Assembly (NCBI RefSeq): GCF_006715485.1
Contig: NZ_VFNH01000006.1
Coordinates: forward strand, 183,764-247,763
Source of the DNA: Herbaspirillum sp. SJZ107
GTDB lineage: Bacteria > Pseudomonadota > Gammaproteobacteria > Burkholderiales > Burkholderiaceae_D
Reading direction: 5' to 3'
Length of the DNA stretch: 64,000 bases
Shown: positions 27,864 to 35,671 of the stretch, one piece after another
Position numbering within the stretch: position 1 is the stretch's first letter
How the letters are laid out: each line of letters begins with the position of its first letter
Notes under the pieces: model-generated
The model's input: the letters and a program-made list of their open reading frames with translations, nothing else
The model's database searches: none
What the model was told of the DNA's origin: nothing
Position numbers and translations under genes: made by a program

Positions 27864-30553
27864 AGGTGAACTGTCCTGATATCTGGGGGATGTGAATATG
27901 TGCGGCCGGGGTGGCTTTTGATAGGCAAGGGATGTGAACATGTTCAAGAGGGCAATGTTTTTGATAAATCCTGTGGATAAGCGTCTATTTATTCCCCTCT
28001 AGTACGCGGCGCGCCCTCGAGCACGCGCTTGTCCCCTCTATACGCGGTAAATCCCGTGCCCGGGCGGCCCGAAACGATCTTGTTTGGATCCGTGTCGCTC
28101 AAGTCTACCTCTCCTTTAGCCGGCCGTCAGGTGCTCGTCGCGCTGCCAGCGGGTATGCTTTTAATGGTCGAAGCCTGGACAGTGTGCTTTTTTGATAGTC
28201 TCGACTGGAATTGTAGCGTCGAGGTGCGTGTTTTTGATAGCTTCTGACCGCGTCGCCCCTTTCTGCCTCGTTGCAAACTCTGCGGACGAGGTTCCCGGGG
28301 GGGATCGACTCGTCGAGGCATGCGAAGTGATCTCGAAGTGCACCTTTTTGATAGGTTTCACCTGGCCGAAACCAGCTGGGCCACGCTTTTCCTCGCCATG
28401 GCGGGCTTCCGCTATCAAAATACTTCACCACCGAGGAGCAAGCCGGACCACGTCGGCCCGGCGCCAGGGGAGCAGTCGGCGCACGAATCGCACGCTGCAC
28501 GACCAGGGCGTTCACGTCGCAAACCGTGTATTTGGACAACCTGGCTATATATGCGGCCCATTCGGCCCGGCAGGCTGCTCTCCATCCGCTGCTTAAGGTG
28601 AACGTCCTTGATACCCATTTGGTTCGCCATTACAGGAGCTCGCTGTGCGGGGCATGGATTGCTTGTGGTTAAAGGTGAAGGTCTGTGATAGTCCTTGTCC
28701 ATTCCACACCTGTCGCGAGGCCTTGCGGACCGTTGGAGTCGACGACGTGATGGATTTTGATAGTCTGGATGTACGTGTTGCGCACGCTTCCGTCTCCGCA
28801 GGAGCCTCACCACCTTTGCGACCGCGCTGCGTCATCTTGGCCGCGCCTGATGACGCGTCGTGAAGGCTTTTGATGGCACCGGCAGCCCATCCCATGTGAA
28901 GTGCGCGATGCTGGAGAACGGTGGCGGTAACACGGCTTCGATGGTTTGCATCCGTTGCTGCCGGTGACGAGGTTGATGATTGTTGATAGGTCATCCGGTC
29001 GCCGTGGCCTGGATGACCGGGTTCCTGTTCAGGGGGCACCTTAATCGGTACCGCTGCGCGCTCGGGTAAAAAACAGTTCTGTCAGGTGAATCTTTCTGAT
29101 AGATGGCAGCAACGGTCCGGTAACGACATGTAGTCGGTGGCCGTCCAGTTTGGACAGGGGCAAGAGAGGTGAACTTTCGTGATAGGGTTGCCCGGTTGTC
29201 ATGGGGGAGGACTTGATAGGCGGCGCTTTTGATAGGCATGTGCACCCGCAGCAAACGTCACGCTCCCGGAGAACTGGCCAAAGTCGTGTTCCAGCGATCG
29301 AAGGTGCTGTTTTTTGATAGGCTGGCCCGGCCCATCACCGGACTGGCGCACGATCCGACGTGGCTTTCCCGACGCGGTTGCAGCGCGCTATGCCCGCGTG
29401 CTGGTAAAGGTGAAGGATTTTGATGGCCGGGTGGACGTTGGATGGGCCACCGAATACCCGGACTCGTCGCTTGACGGGTGCCGTGCGCATGGCCGGGTGA
29501 GCTATTTTGATAGGGCTGTTCGACGATCCTCGCTGTACGTTATCGTGTCTGGCATCACGACGTAAGTGCTCGCTATCGATGGGAGGCTCACATAATCGAC
29601 CCTTAGGCTTGGGTGATCTAATTTGATAGGCGGTGCCAGCTGGTTGCCAGCATCGATACAAGGTGCACCTTATTGATAGTACTCCCACCCGGTCACCGAA
29701 TGCGCCGGCGAGCCACCTGGACCGCCATAAATACCCATGACAGCCAGCTAGATTCCAGGTGCCACCTTGCCAACGTGTGGTGGATTCACTCTGGGGTGAA
29801 GATTTTTGATAGGTTTACAGTTCACCTGTGACGCGCCCTAGTCGGCGCCGCTTCGGACTTTTATCTTCAGCGTCGTCTTCTCGCACCGCGCCACGGCTAG
29901 GGGCCAAACTTTGCCGACCAAGCAAGGAGGCGGTTCAGCCTGAGAGCGGGCGCTCACTGGGGGGCGGGTGTCCAGTGTGCATCCGGGTTCGGGTGAACTT
30001 TTTTGGCAGTCCATCGGTGTCCCGCGGCGATCCGAGGTCCGGGTGTTCGCGCGACTATTCCCTGCCATCGGCGCCACGTTCGAGCCGTGTTGCCGCCTTG
30101 TAGGGATCGTAGGCGCATAGGCGACGGTTTTTGATGGGCAAGGATGATGGCATGGGAGGATTGTTCGACCGCACGTAGCGTTGTCGTCAGAGAGGTGAAC
30201 GATTTTGATAGGACGTTGGCCGATTTGATCGCGATCGCCTCCCTAGGCATTCATTCGGTGAACGAGACGCTTACTGGTGAATGATTTTGATAGATGGACG
30301 GCGCGCGGTCGACCGCACCGTACCCGCTCCAGCACGGCACCCCGCATATACGATTGCCGCTCCATGCGAAACGCCCACATGGGTGAAGGTTTTTGATATT
30401 CAGGTTGCGCCGGCGAGGCCCTGTGGGAGCTCAGGTGATCCTTTCTGATAGGAGGCGGTGCCGTGGCGGAGTGTGTGCGGGCACGGGGCCAGGGATAATA
30501 AAGCGCCAGGGGGGGCCTCGGGCGGGGGCGTCCAAGGTGTCCTGTTTTGATAG
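27864..30553 (+). repeat. Large dispersed iteron array (about 28 copies), probable replication origin
   Basis: A 20-bp motif with consensus RGGTGAAC-N2-TTTTGATAGG recurs about 28 times through 2.7 kb. Copies begin near 27864, 28220, 28334, 28594, 28672, 29083, 29166, 29302, 29407, 29494, 29610, 29660, 29793, 29990, 30192, 30274, 30380, 30432 and 30534; others keep only the TTTTGATAG half (27916, 27958, 28189, 28755, 28868, 28982, 29212, 29227, 30129). Nearly all point rightward towards rep; one at 28412-28429 is inverted. Spacing is mostly 70-115 bp, with GC-rich unrelated sequence between, and no gene in between. The motif's first half is also in the rep operator, so these are best read as Rep binding sites (iterons). 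Confidence 0.8.
27972..27980 (-). other. Perfect DnaA box
   Basis: TGTGGATAA, i.e. TTATCCACA on the minus strand, the exact consensus DnaA box. It lies beside two iteron half-motifs at the parA end of the array, as expected near a plasmid origin. Confidence 0.7.
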
Positions 30554-30676
30554 GAGGTCCCTTTGCATATCGCGCGGGTTCACCTTTCGCGCGCGTTTGC
30601 GTGGGCGGCCCGTACCGCCTGCGTTGATGCGCCAATGCGACCATTGACAAAATAAAAATTTGACGTAGAACATGCC

Positions 30677-30708
30677 AAGGTGAACAATACGTGATCATAG
30701 TTCACCTT
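30677..30708. promoter_or_regulatory. Inverted iteron half-sites: rep operator
   Basis: AAGGTGAAC (30677-30685) and GTTCACCTT (30700-30708) are a perfect 9-bp inverted repeat ending right before the rep start codon. The arms equal the first half of the iteron. This is the usual layout for Rep_3 plasmids, where Rep dimers bind the operator and repress their own gene. Confidence 0.75.
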
Positions 30709-32058
30709 ATGATGTCGATGAGCCGAGACGACCCCAACAACTCGCAGATGGCGCTGGCCCTGCTGTTCGAGCAGAAGCCCGAGATCCTCAAAAAGCCGGT
30801 GCAGGCGGTGCACATGGCGATCACGGGCGGAATTCAGAGCAAGACGCAGCGCTTGGCTTTTAACGCGATGCTCAAGCACGCGCTCGAGGAGCAGGCGCGC
30901 AATCCGGGCGAGAAGGTCGATACCTATTCGATCTCGCGCGTCGAGCTCATGCGTACCATCAACTATACGTCCCCCAACCGAAAGCACCTGAAGGATACGC
31001 TCACCGCCATGCAAAAGCTGACGGTGCAGTGGGACTACCTTCGGCAGGACGGGGACTCGATCTGGGGCTCGTGCGTGTTGCTGCCCTTCGTCGGGTTCGA
31101 CCGCGACAAGATCTACTATTCGTATTCCCCGCAGATCAAGCCCATGCTGCTGGAGCCGAAGATCTATGCGCGGCTGGATCTGCGCATCCAGCGCGCGTTC
31201 CGGCTCGATGCGTCGGCGGCGCTGTACGAGTGGGTGAACCGCTTTCGCACCAATCCCTCGAAGCTGACCAACGAGATGGGCTGGGAGGAGTGGCGCTGGG
31301 TGATCTATGGTGAAGTGAACGAGAAGTCGGTGCTCAACGAGTACAAGATTTTCAAGCGTGAAAAGCTTAAGCCAGCGATCCTCGAGATCAACGAGAAGTC
31401 GGATCTCGCGATCACGCTGCACGAGAACCGCGACGGTGGCCGCAGCGTGAAGTACCTGCAGTTCACGGTCGAGGAAAAGGACATCTTCAAGCTGGAGCAG
31501 GATGGGGACAAGGACGCCAGCAGCGGGGGCCGGGCCGAGTGGGACAAGCGCCTTGAAAACCTGGGCGTGTCGCCGCGCGACCGCAAGAAGATTCTCGATT
31601 CCTACTCTCTCGAGGACGTCGAGGCGGGCTGGCAGTTCACAACCGAGCGCGTGAACGACAAGACCAAGCCGGCGATCAAGAGCCCTGCGGCCTACCTGAA
31701 GCGCGCCCTCGAAGGCAAGTACGCGCCCGAGGCGCCGGCGCAGAAGCCGATCGCCGGCGGCGGAGGCGAGATCGAGGCGATGAAGGACATCCAGGCACGG
31801 TTTAGCAAAAAGCGCCATGACGACGCCGCCGCGATGTTCGTGGAGATGCCGGATGAGGATCGGGAAGCCGCGGTCGCGGAATACAACGCGCTGCAGGAGG
31901 TGAGTGTTGCGCTGATTCCTGCCACTGCCAGCAAGCGCACCGCGCGTCTCATGGTGCCCTTCTACGGCTGGTTGGCCAAGAAGTACTGGGGTGAGCCGAC
32001 CGCACAGGAGATCTTCGAGTTTGCTGTCACGTCCGGGGCAATCAGCATCAATCGCTAG
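30709..32058 (+). CDS. repB: Replication initiator, Rep_3/RepB family
   Basis: 449 residues if started at ATG 30709; ATG 30712, ATG 30718 and GTG 30691 are alternatives, the last lying inside the operator. No clear ribosome site is present. The N-terminal half carries the initiator winged-helix domain (DTYSISRVELMRTINYTSPNRKHLKDTLTAMQKLTVQW, then DKIYYSYSPQIKPML, LDLRIQRAFRLDASAALYEWVNRFR) and the second winged helix (EEWRWVIYGEVNEKSVLNEYKIFKREKLKPAILEIN). A longer C-terminal part is variable. It would bind the iterons at 27864-30553 and open the origin. It is larger than many Rep_3 proteins (250-350 residues). Confidence 0.88.
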   Translation: MMSMSRDDPNNSQMALALLFEQKPEILKKPVQAVHMAITGGIQSKTQRLAFNAMLKHALEEQARNPGEKVDTYSISRVELMRTINYTSPNRKHLKDTLTAMQKLTVQWDYLRQDGDSIWGSCVLLPFVGFDRDKIYYSYSPQIKPMLLEPKIYARLDLRIQRAFRLDASAALYEWVNRFRTNPSKLTNEMGWEEWRWVIYGEVNEKSVLNEYKIFKREKLKPAILEINEKSDLAITLHENRDGGRSVKYLQFTVEEKDIFKLEQDGDKDASSGGRAEWDKRLENLGVSPRDRKKILDSYSLEDVEAGWQFTTERVNDKTKPAIKSPAAYLKRALEGKYAPEAPAQKPIAGGGGEIEAMKDIQARFSKKRHDDAAAMFVEMPDEDREAAVAEYNALQEVSVALIPATASKRTARLMVPFYGWLAKKYWGEPTAQEIFEFAVTSGAISINR

Positions 32059-32205
32059 GCATCGATAGGTGCTTGCAAAGCGCTCGTTGCGGTGGACTGG
32101 AGTCTGACGGACCTAGAAGTGGCACATGGACTTAACAGTGAATACAGACGTCCGATCAAGGCGTCGAATTGCAACCGCTTCTGAGCATAGATTCTGAGCG
32201 CATCC

Positions 32206-33066
32206 TCAGCGCTTCAACGCTGTCATCTCTGCCATCCGTTCGACCATACAGCGAATGTCCTCAATACGAAGATGAGGTTCATTTCGAAGTAGCTGCTTGT
32301 AGAGCAGAGAGATTATGGGAATCGCGTCCACCGGACGCACCGGCACCGCAACCGCAGGCCGGCCGCGCTGGATGAGACGCACGAAGTAGTGCGACTCCTG
32401 AAATTCGATCCCCAGGGACTTGTCGTGCGCCCGGCCGTGACCATCGAATTTGAGCGAGCGGATCCTGTTCTCGAACAGTCCCAGCACCTGGTAGGCCTCC
32501 TGGACGGTCAGCTGCACCACGATCTTGTTCGGCCAGTCGAAAGTCCTCGGCCCAGCGCCAGCGAGCGCGAGGGCGCCCTCGATGTTCACCGTGTGTTGGC
32601 TTGTGGCCTGCGTCTGCGCCTCGGCGATGCACAGTGCGGCCGCGGTGCCGAATACCTTGAAAGAGTAGTAGGGCGGGGCGACAGGTATCGACCGCGTGGT
32701 TTGCGCCGTAGGGATGGTTCCCTGCTCGGCCAAGTACTGCCGGGCGCCGGCGGCGCGCGGCGTCTGCTGCGCGATCGCGTCGATGGCATCGAAGAAGCGC
32801 CATTGTTCACGGCACGCTGTCGTTACCAGCTGGTCGACAGTGGCCGTACTGCCGAGCCGGCGTAGCGTAGCCCGCAGTGCTGGGGCGAGAACGTGTACCG
32901 TCGCCTCGAGCTCGTCGCGCTGGTGGCGATCGCCGGCGCCGAACGCCACCAGCACGGCTTGAAACCGCTTACCGGCTTCAGTCCCGGCCAGCTCGAGCAG
33001 CTGGTCCCGCGAGAGAGCTGGAAGCGCAGCCTGGGCGAGGATGCTCGTGATTTCAGACACCTTCAT
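32206..33066 (-). CDS. Uncharacterised plasmid protein downstream of the recombinase
   Basis: 286 residues from ATG at 33066, overlapping the recombinase stop by 14 bases, with AAGAAGAAG upstream. The sequence is soluble: helical N-terminus (VSEITSILAQAALPALSRDQLLELAG), a mid part with PPYYSFKVFGTAAALCIAEAQT, and a C-terminus with FDWPNKIVVQLTVQEAYQVLGLFENRIRSLKFDGHG and QESHYFVRLIQRGRPAVAVPVRP. No family is recognised. Overlap with the recombinase suggests joint work in plasmid maintenance. The 147 bases between it and the convergent rep gene hold nothing obvious. Confidence 0.7.
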   Translation of the reverse strand: MKVSEITSILAQAALPALSRDQLLELAGTEAGKRFQAVLVAFGAGDRHQRDELEATVHVLAPALRATLRRLGSTATVDQLVTTACREQWRFFDAIDAIAQQTPRAAGARQYLAEQGTIPTAQTTRSIPVAPPYYSFKVFGTAAALCIAEAQTQATSQHTVNIEGALALAGAGPRTFDWPNKIVVQLTVQEAYQVLGLFENRIRSLKFDGHGRAHDKSLGIEFQESHYFVRLIQRGRPAVAVPVRPVDAIPIISLLYKQLLRNEPHLRIEDIRCMVERMAEMTALKR

Positions 33067-34072
33067 CGGACTTCTTCTTTCTCGGTTTCGCGGTTTCATA
33101 GATCTCGGCGGACCGCTCAAGGGCTAGACCGAGGTATTCCTTCACGTCGGCCTTCGTGCGCCCGTTCTTCAATTCTCGTGACGCGAATGTATTGCGCAAG
33201 GTCCGGCCACCGCTGCGGTTGACGTCGATCTCGGCGCGGGCGAACGTCGCCTTCACCTGGCGCCAGAGCGTCACTTTCGACATGGGCTTGCCAGTGTGAT
33301 CGCCCGGGAATACCAGGTCGCCCTGCAGGATACGGTAGCCCTCTGCATCCTCCGCCATCCGCTCCACCAGCCACCGGCGCAGAGCGTCGGCGCCATATTC
33401 GCAGACCACAGTCTCATGCTCATAGCTGGTGTCGTGTTTGTCTTCTGGATTGATCTTCAGGCGGATCGGGCCGTGGTTGAAGGCATCATCAACCTCGTCA
33501 ATGTGCAGGCCGATCGCCTCGGCCACACGCAGGCCACCGAACAGCATCGTGGCCTGGACGGCGTGGTCGCGTCGGCGCTTCCATGCTTTGGGCGGGCGGC
33601 CGGCCCGGTTCGGGCCAGACGGCTCGAAGGAGGGCAGGGCGGCAACGAACGCGTCGATCTGCTCCTGCTCCAGCGCTTCGGTCCCTTGGTTCTTGGCCAA
33701 GTACCGATTTTCGCTGGCCAGCTTGATCGCCGACGTTGCCGGGTTCGGTGCAATCTTCAAATGGGCGTAGCATCGTTCAAGGAGGCGTAGGTAACGCTCG
33801 GTGATGTCGCTGTTTTGTTCGCCGCGGCGCCGCAGCTGGCTGACGAAGCGCACCAAGTCCTGCTCGCCCACGTGGGAGAAGGGTCTTTTCTCAGCGGCCA
33901 GCCACTTCACGAACTTGCTGAACATGAAGCCATAGATGGCGGCCGACTTCACGGACACTGGCGCTGGGTCGGCTTTGCCCAGGCGATGGCTGGTGCGCGT
34001 AAATTCGGTACTCCGGACGAAGGCGGCAAACGAGGTCACCGGGTCAGCGTCCCACTGTTTCGCATCGAGCAT
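33053..34072 (-). CDS. Tyrosine recombinase with altered catalytic residues
   Basis: 339 residues from ATG at 34072, which has GAGGTGATC directly upstream; an ATG at 34174 would add 34 residues but has no ribosome site. A SAM-like N-terminal core-binding domain (IYGFMFSKFVKWLAAEKRPFSHV, DITERYLRLLERCYAHLKI) precedes the catalytic domain. The first Arg is in LFGGLRVAEAIGLH. The second box reads GRTLRNTFAS where HxLRHTFAS is usual, so the His is replaced; the box III LGH becomes LGLAL, followed by the Tyr in ERSAEIYE. The nucleophile is present but two helper His residues are not. Likely a plasmid resolvase or integrase relative; activity is uncertain. Confidence 0.82.
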   Translation of the reverse strand: MLDAKQWDADPVTSFAAFVRSTEFTRTSHRLGKADPAPVSVKSAAIYGFMFSKFVKWLAAEKRPFSHVGEQDLVRFVSQLRRRGEQNSDITERYLRLLERCYAHLKIAPNPATSAIKLASENRYLAKNQGTEALEQEQIDAFVAALPSFEPSGPNRAGRPPKAWKRRRDHAVQATMLFGGLRVAEAIGLHIDEVDDAFNHGPIRLKINPEDKHDTSYEHETVVCEYGADALRRWLVERMAEDAEGYRILQGDLVFPGDHTGKPMSKVTLWRQVKATFARAEIDVNRSGGRTLRNTFASRELKNGRTKADVKEYLGLALERSAEIYETAKPRKKKSDEGV

Positions 34073-35058
34073 GATCACCTCGTGTTTTGCGCCGAAAGTT
34101 GTGGCCAGGTGGCCGGCACCGAAGGCGCTATCTAGCAGAGCTTTTTGAAAGGGAGAATACCACGATGATACCATAAATGAAACTAACGAACATGCTACTT
34201 ACCGTAGCCGAAGGTGACGCTGCTGCTGGTGGCCGCCGGTACCGGACTTGAGGGTTCTTTCTGCTCGCTTTGTTCTTTTTGTTTTCTTTGCTTTTTTAGC
34301 ACTCGATGGCGAGCGAGTAGGTGGAGAGCAAAGTGTGATTAGCTAGCTGCGTATCTGGAGGGTCGTCTCTGTTTGATCTTATTTGTGCGTTAGTTTCATT
34401 TTTGACGCTAGCTGAACCATTCGGGAGACGGCCTCGACAGCGGATATGTGGGAAGGCCGTAGACCTAAAAATCATGTCATGCCCTGTACAGTGGGCCGTC
34501 GAAAAGACTGGCTTTTCTGGCCCGCTTTGCAGTCCTCTGGGGCGCCGGCCGCACCCCAGAGGACGCGATCAGAACGAATACGATCGCATACGCTGGTGCA
34601 TTCGCATACGAGCCGGAAAACGCCGTGGCTAAGCTTGAACGATTCAGCCACCAGGTGAGCGTGCACCGCCGTCAACAGAAAAGACACAATCGAAAACGTA
34701 TGAGTGAACAGTGTGCAGTTGACCGAGCTGGAGTGAATTCTGGTCAGATAAGAGGACGTCGGCAACACCAATGAACTGCGCGTCACCGCCTTCAACGACA
34801 GGTCGACGCTTTGCGAGCGAAGGCGGTAGCTGCAGGGTGAGCCGACGCGATCGCGGTCGTGGCGGTTGTCACCCTCGCTGCCTACGCGAACGCATGGCGG
34901 CGCGGTCCGTAGCACTGCACGCATGACCTTGCTCGCTTAATCAATGGCGAGCTAGGGTCGGACACGTGGCGACGGGAACTTGAAAACCCAAGGTCTTGTC
35001 GTCTATGACCATACACTTGTTCGCCGCGTCGATCAGGCTTTGTGTATCTCTTTCTCAT
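34073..35058. other. Intergenic region without a recognisable gene
   Basis: About 1 kb upstream of the recombinase. Open frames are short and lack ribosome sites. The first 100 bases continue the recombinase frame upstream of its chosen start. No repeats or RNA gene noticed. Confidence 0.4.
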
Positions 35059-35087
35059 TTGACACTGTAGATGTTCAGTGCTACATT
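35059..35087 (+). promoter_or_regulatory. Strong sigma-70 promoter
   Basis: TTGACA (35059-35064), 17-base spacer, TACATT (35082-35087). The start of transcription would be about 30 bases before the small gene at 35124. Confidence 0.75.
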
Positions 35088-35123
35088 CCGATCAAAACAT
35101 AGAGTGATCGAGGGAGTGAAAAA

Positions 35124-35246
35124 ATGAAAGAATTTTTACTGTACACAAAAGAAATGCTTGCCCGCGATTTCCGCGCGCAGCTTGCGCCGATCCTGGCGAT
35201 CCGCAACATCATCATTCGCAACGCCTACGGTAGCTCGGCGGATTAA
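35124..35246 (+). CDS. Very small protein (40 residues), related to the one at 48397
   Basis: Starts MKEFLLYTKEMLARDFRAQL and ends RNAYGSSAD; 40 residues. A good ribosome site (GAGGGAGTG) lies seven bases before the ATG, a near-consensus promoter starts 65 bases upstream, and a terminator follows at 35288, so it forms a complete one-gene transcript of about 230 bases. The protein aligns with the 54-residue product at 48397-48561: both begin MKE(F/I), then K, DFR, a Pro at the same place and R-x-I-R. It is amphipathic with a hydrophobic stretch (APILAIRNIIIR). Could be a membrane-active peptide or toxin-like small protein; no known family. Confidence 0.7.
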   Translation: MKEFLLYTKEMLARDFRAQLAPILAIRNIIIRNAYGSSAD

Positions 35247-35287
35247 CCCTACAAGTCTCCAGGGTAACGCCCTGGCAGTGCAACGAC

Positions 35288-35322
35288 AACGGCCCTCTCG
35301 ATAGACAGGGCCGTTTGCTTTT
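35288..35322 (+). terminator. Terminator of the small gene
   Basis: AACGGCCCT (35288-35296) and AGGGCCGTT (35307-35315) form a 9-bp stem, followed by TGCTTTTC. Confidence 0.75.
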
Positions 35323-35612
35323 CTCCGCTACCGGCTTCCCAGGGCAATCCTGGTCGCGCCGCGAGGGGCAGCCGTCACGCAGGCAGATGCGTGAGCGCGA
35401 GCCCGTAATCCACGCGACGCTTTCGCGCACCTTGGGCACGAGTGAGCTTGTCCGGCTAAGATTCCGATAGGACGGCTCGCAGAGGGTCAAGCGCGGTTCT
35501 AAGCGCGTTCCCTTCGCCACGGCCAGTTCCCTCAATGGGCTGTCGTGGAGGGTGACGCCGCTGGTTCGGAAGTGGCGTTGAAACAACCTGGCGACCTGTT
35601 ATCAGACCGCAC

Positions 35613-35654
35613 AAAAACAAACGGCCTGCTCACTCGAGCTGGCCGTTTGTTTTC
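35613..35654 (-). terminator. Terminator after the membrane cold-shock gene (bidirectional form)
   Basis: CAAACGGCC (35618-35626) pairs with GGCCGTTTG (35641-35649) with A- and T-runs on the two sides. It lies 18 bp past the stop of the leftward gene. The stem shares CGGCC/GGCCG with the terminator at 35288. The 295 bases between the two terminators hold no gene. Confidence 0.65.
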
Positions 35655-35671
35655 GTCTGTACGGGCTAAAT

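Noticed and set aside
27864..30553. Repeat-spacer pattern resembling a CRISPR array
   Set aside because: Repeats are only about 20 bp and degenerate, spacing is irregular (15 to 260 bp), one copy is inverted and no cas genes are present.
28029..30698. Many short reading frames on both strands of the iteron region
   Set aside because: They contain the repeated motif translated in various frames, lack ribosome sites and share no protein pattern; the region is best read as non-coding.
34472..34924. 150-codon minus-strand frame
   Set aside because: No ribosome site, no domain and atypical composition; treated as non-coding.
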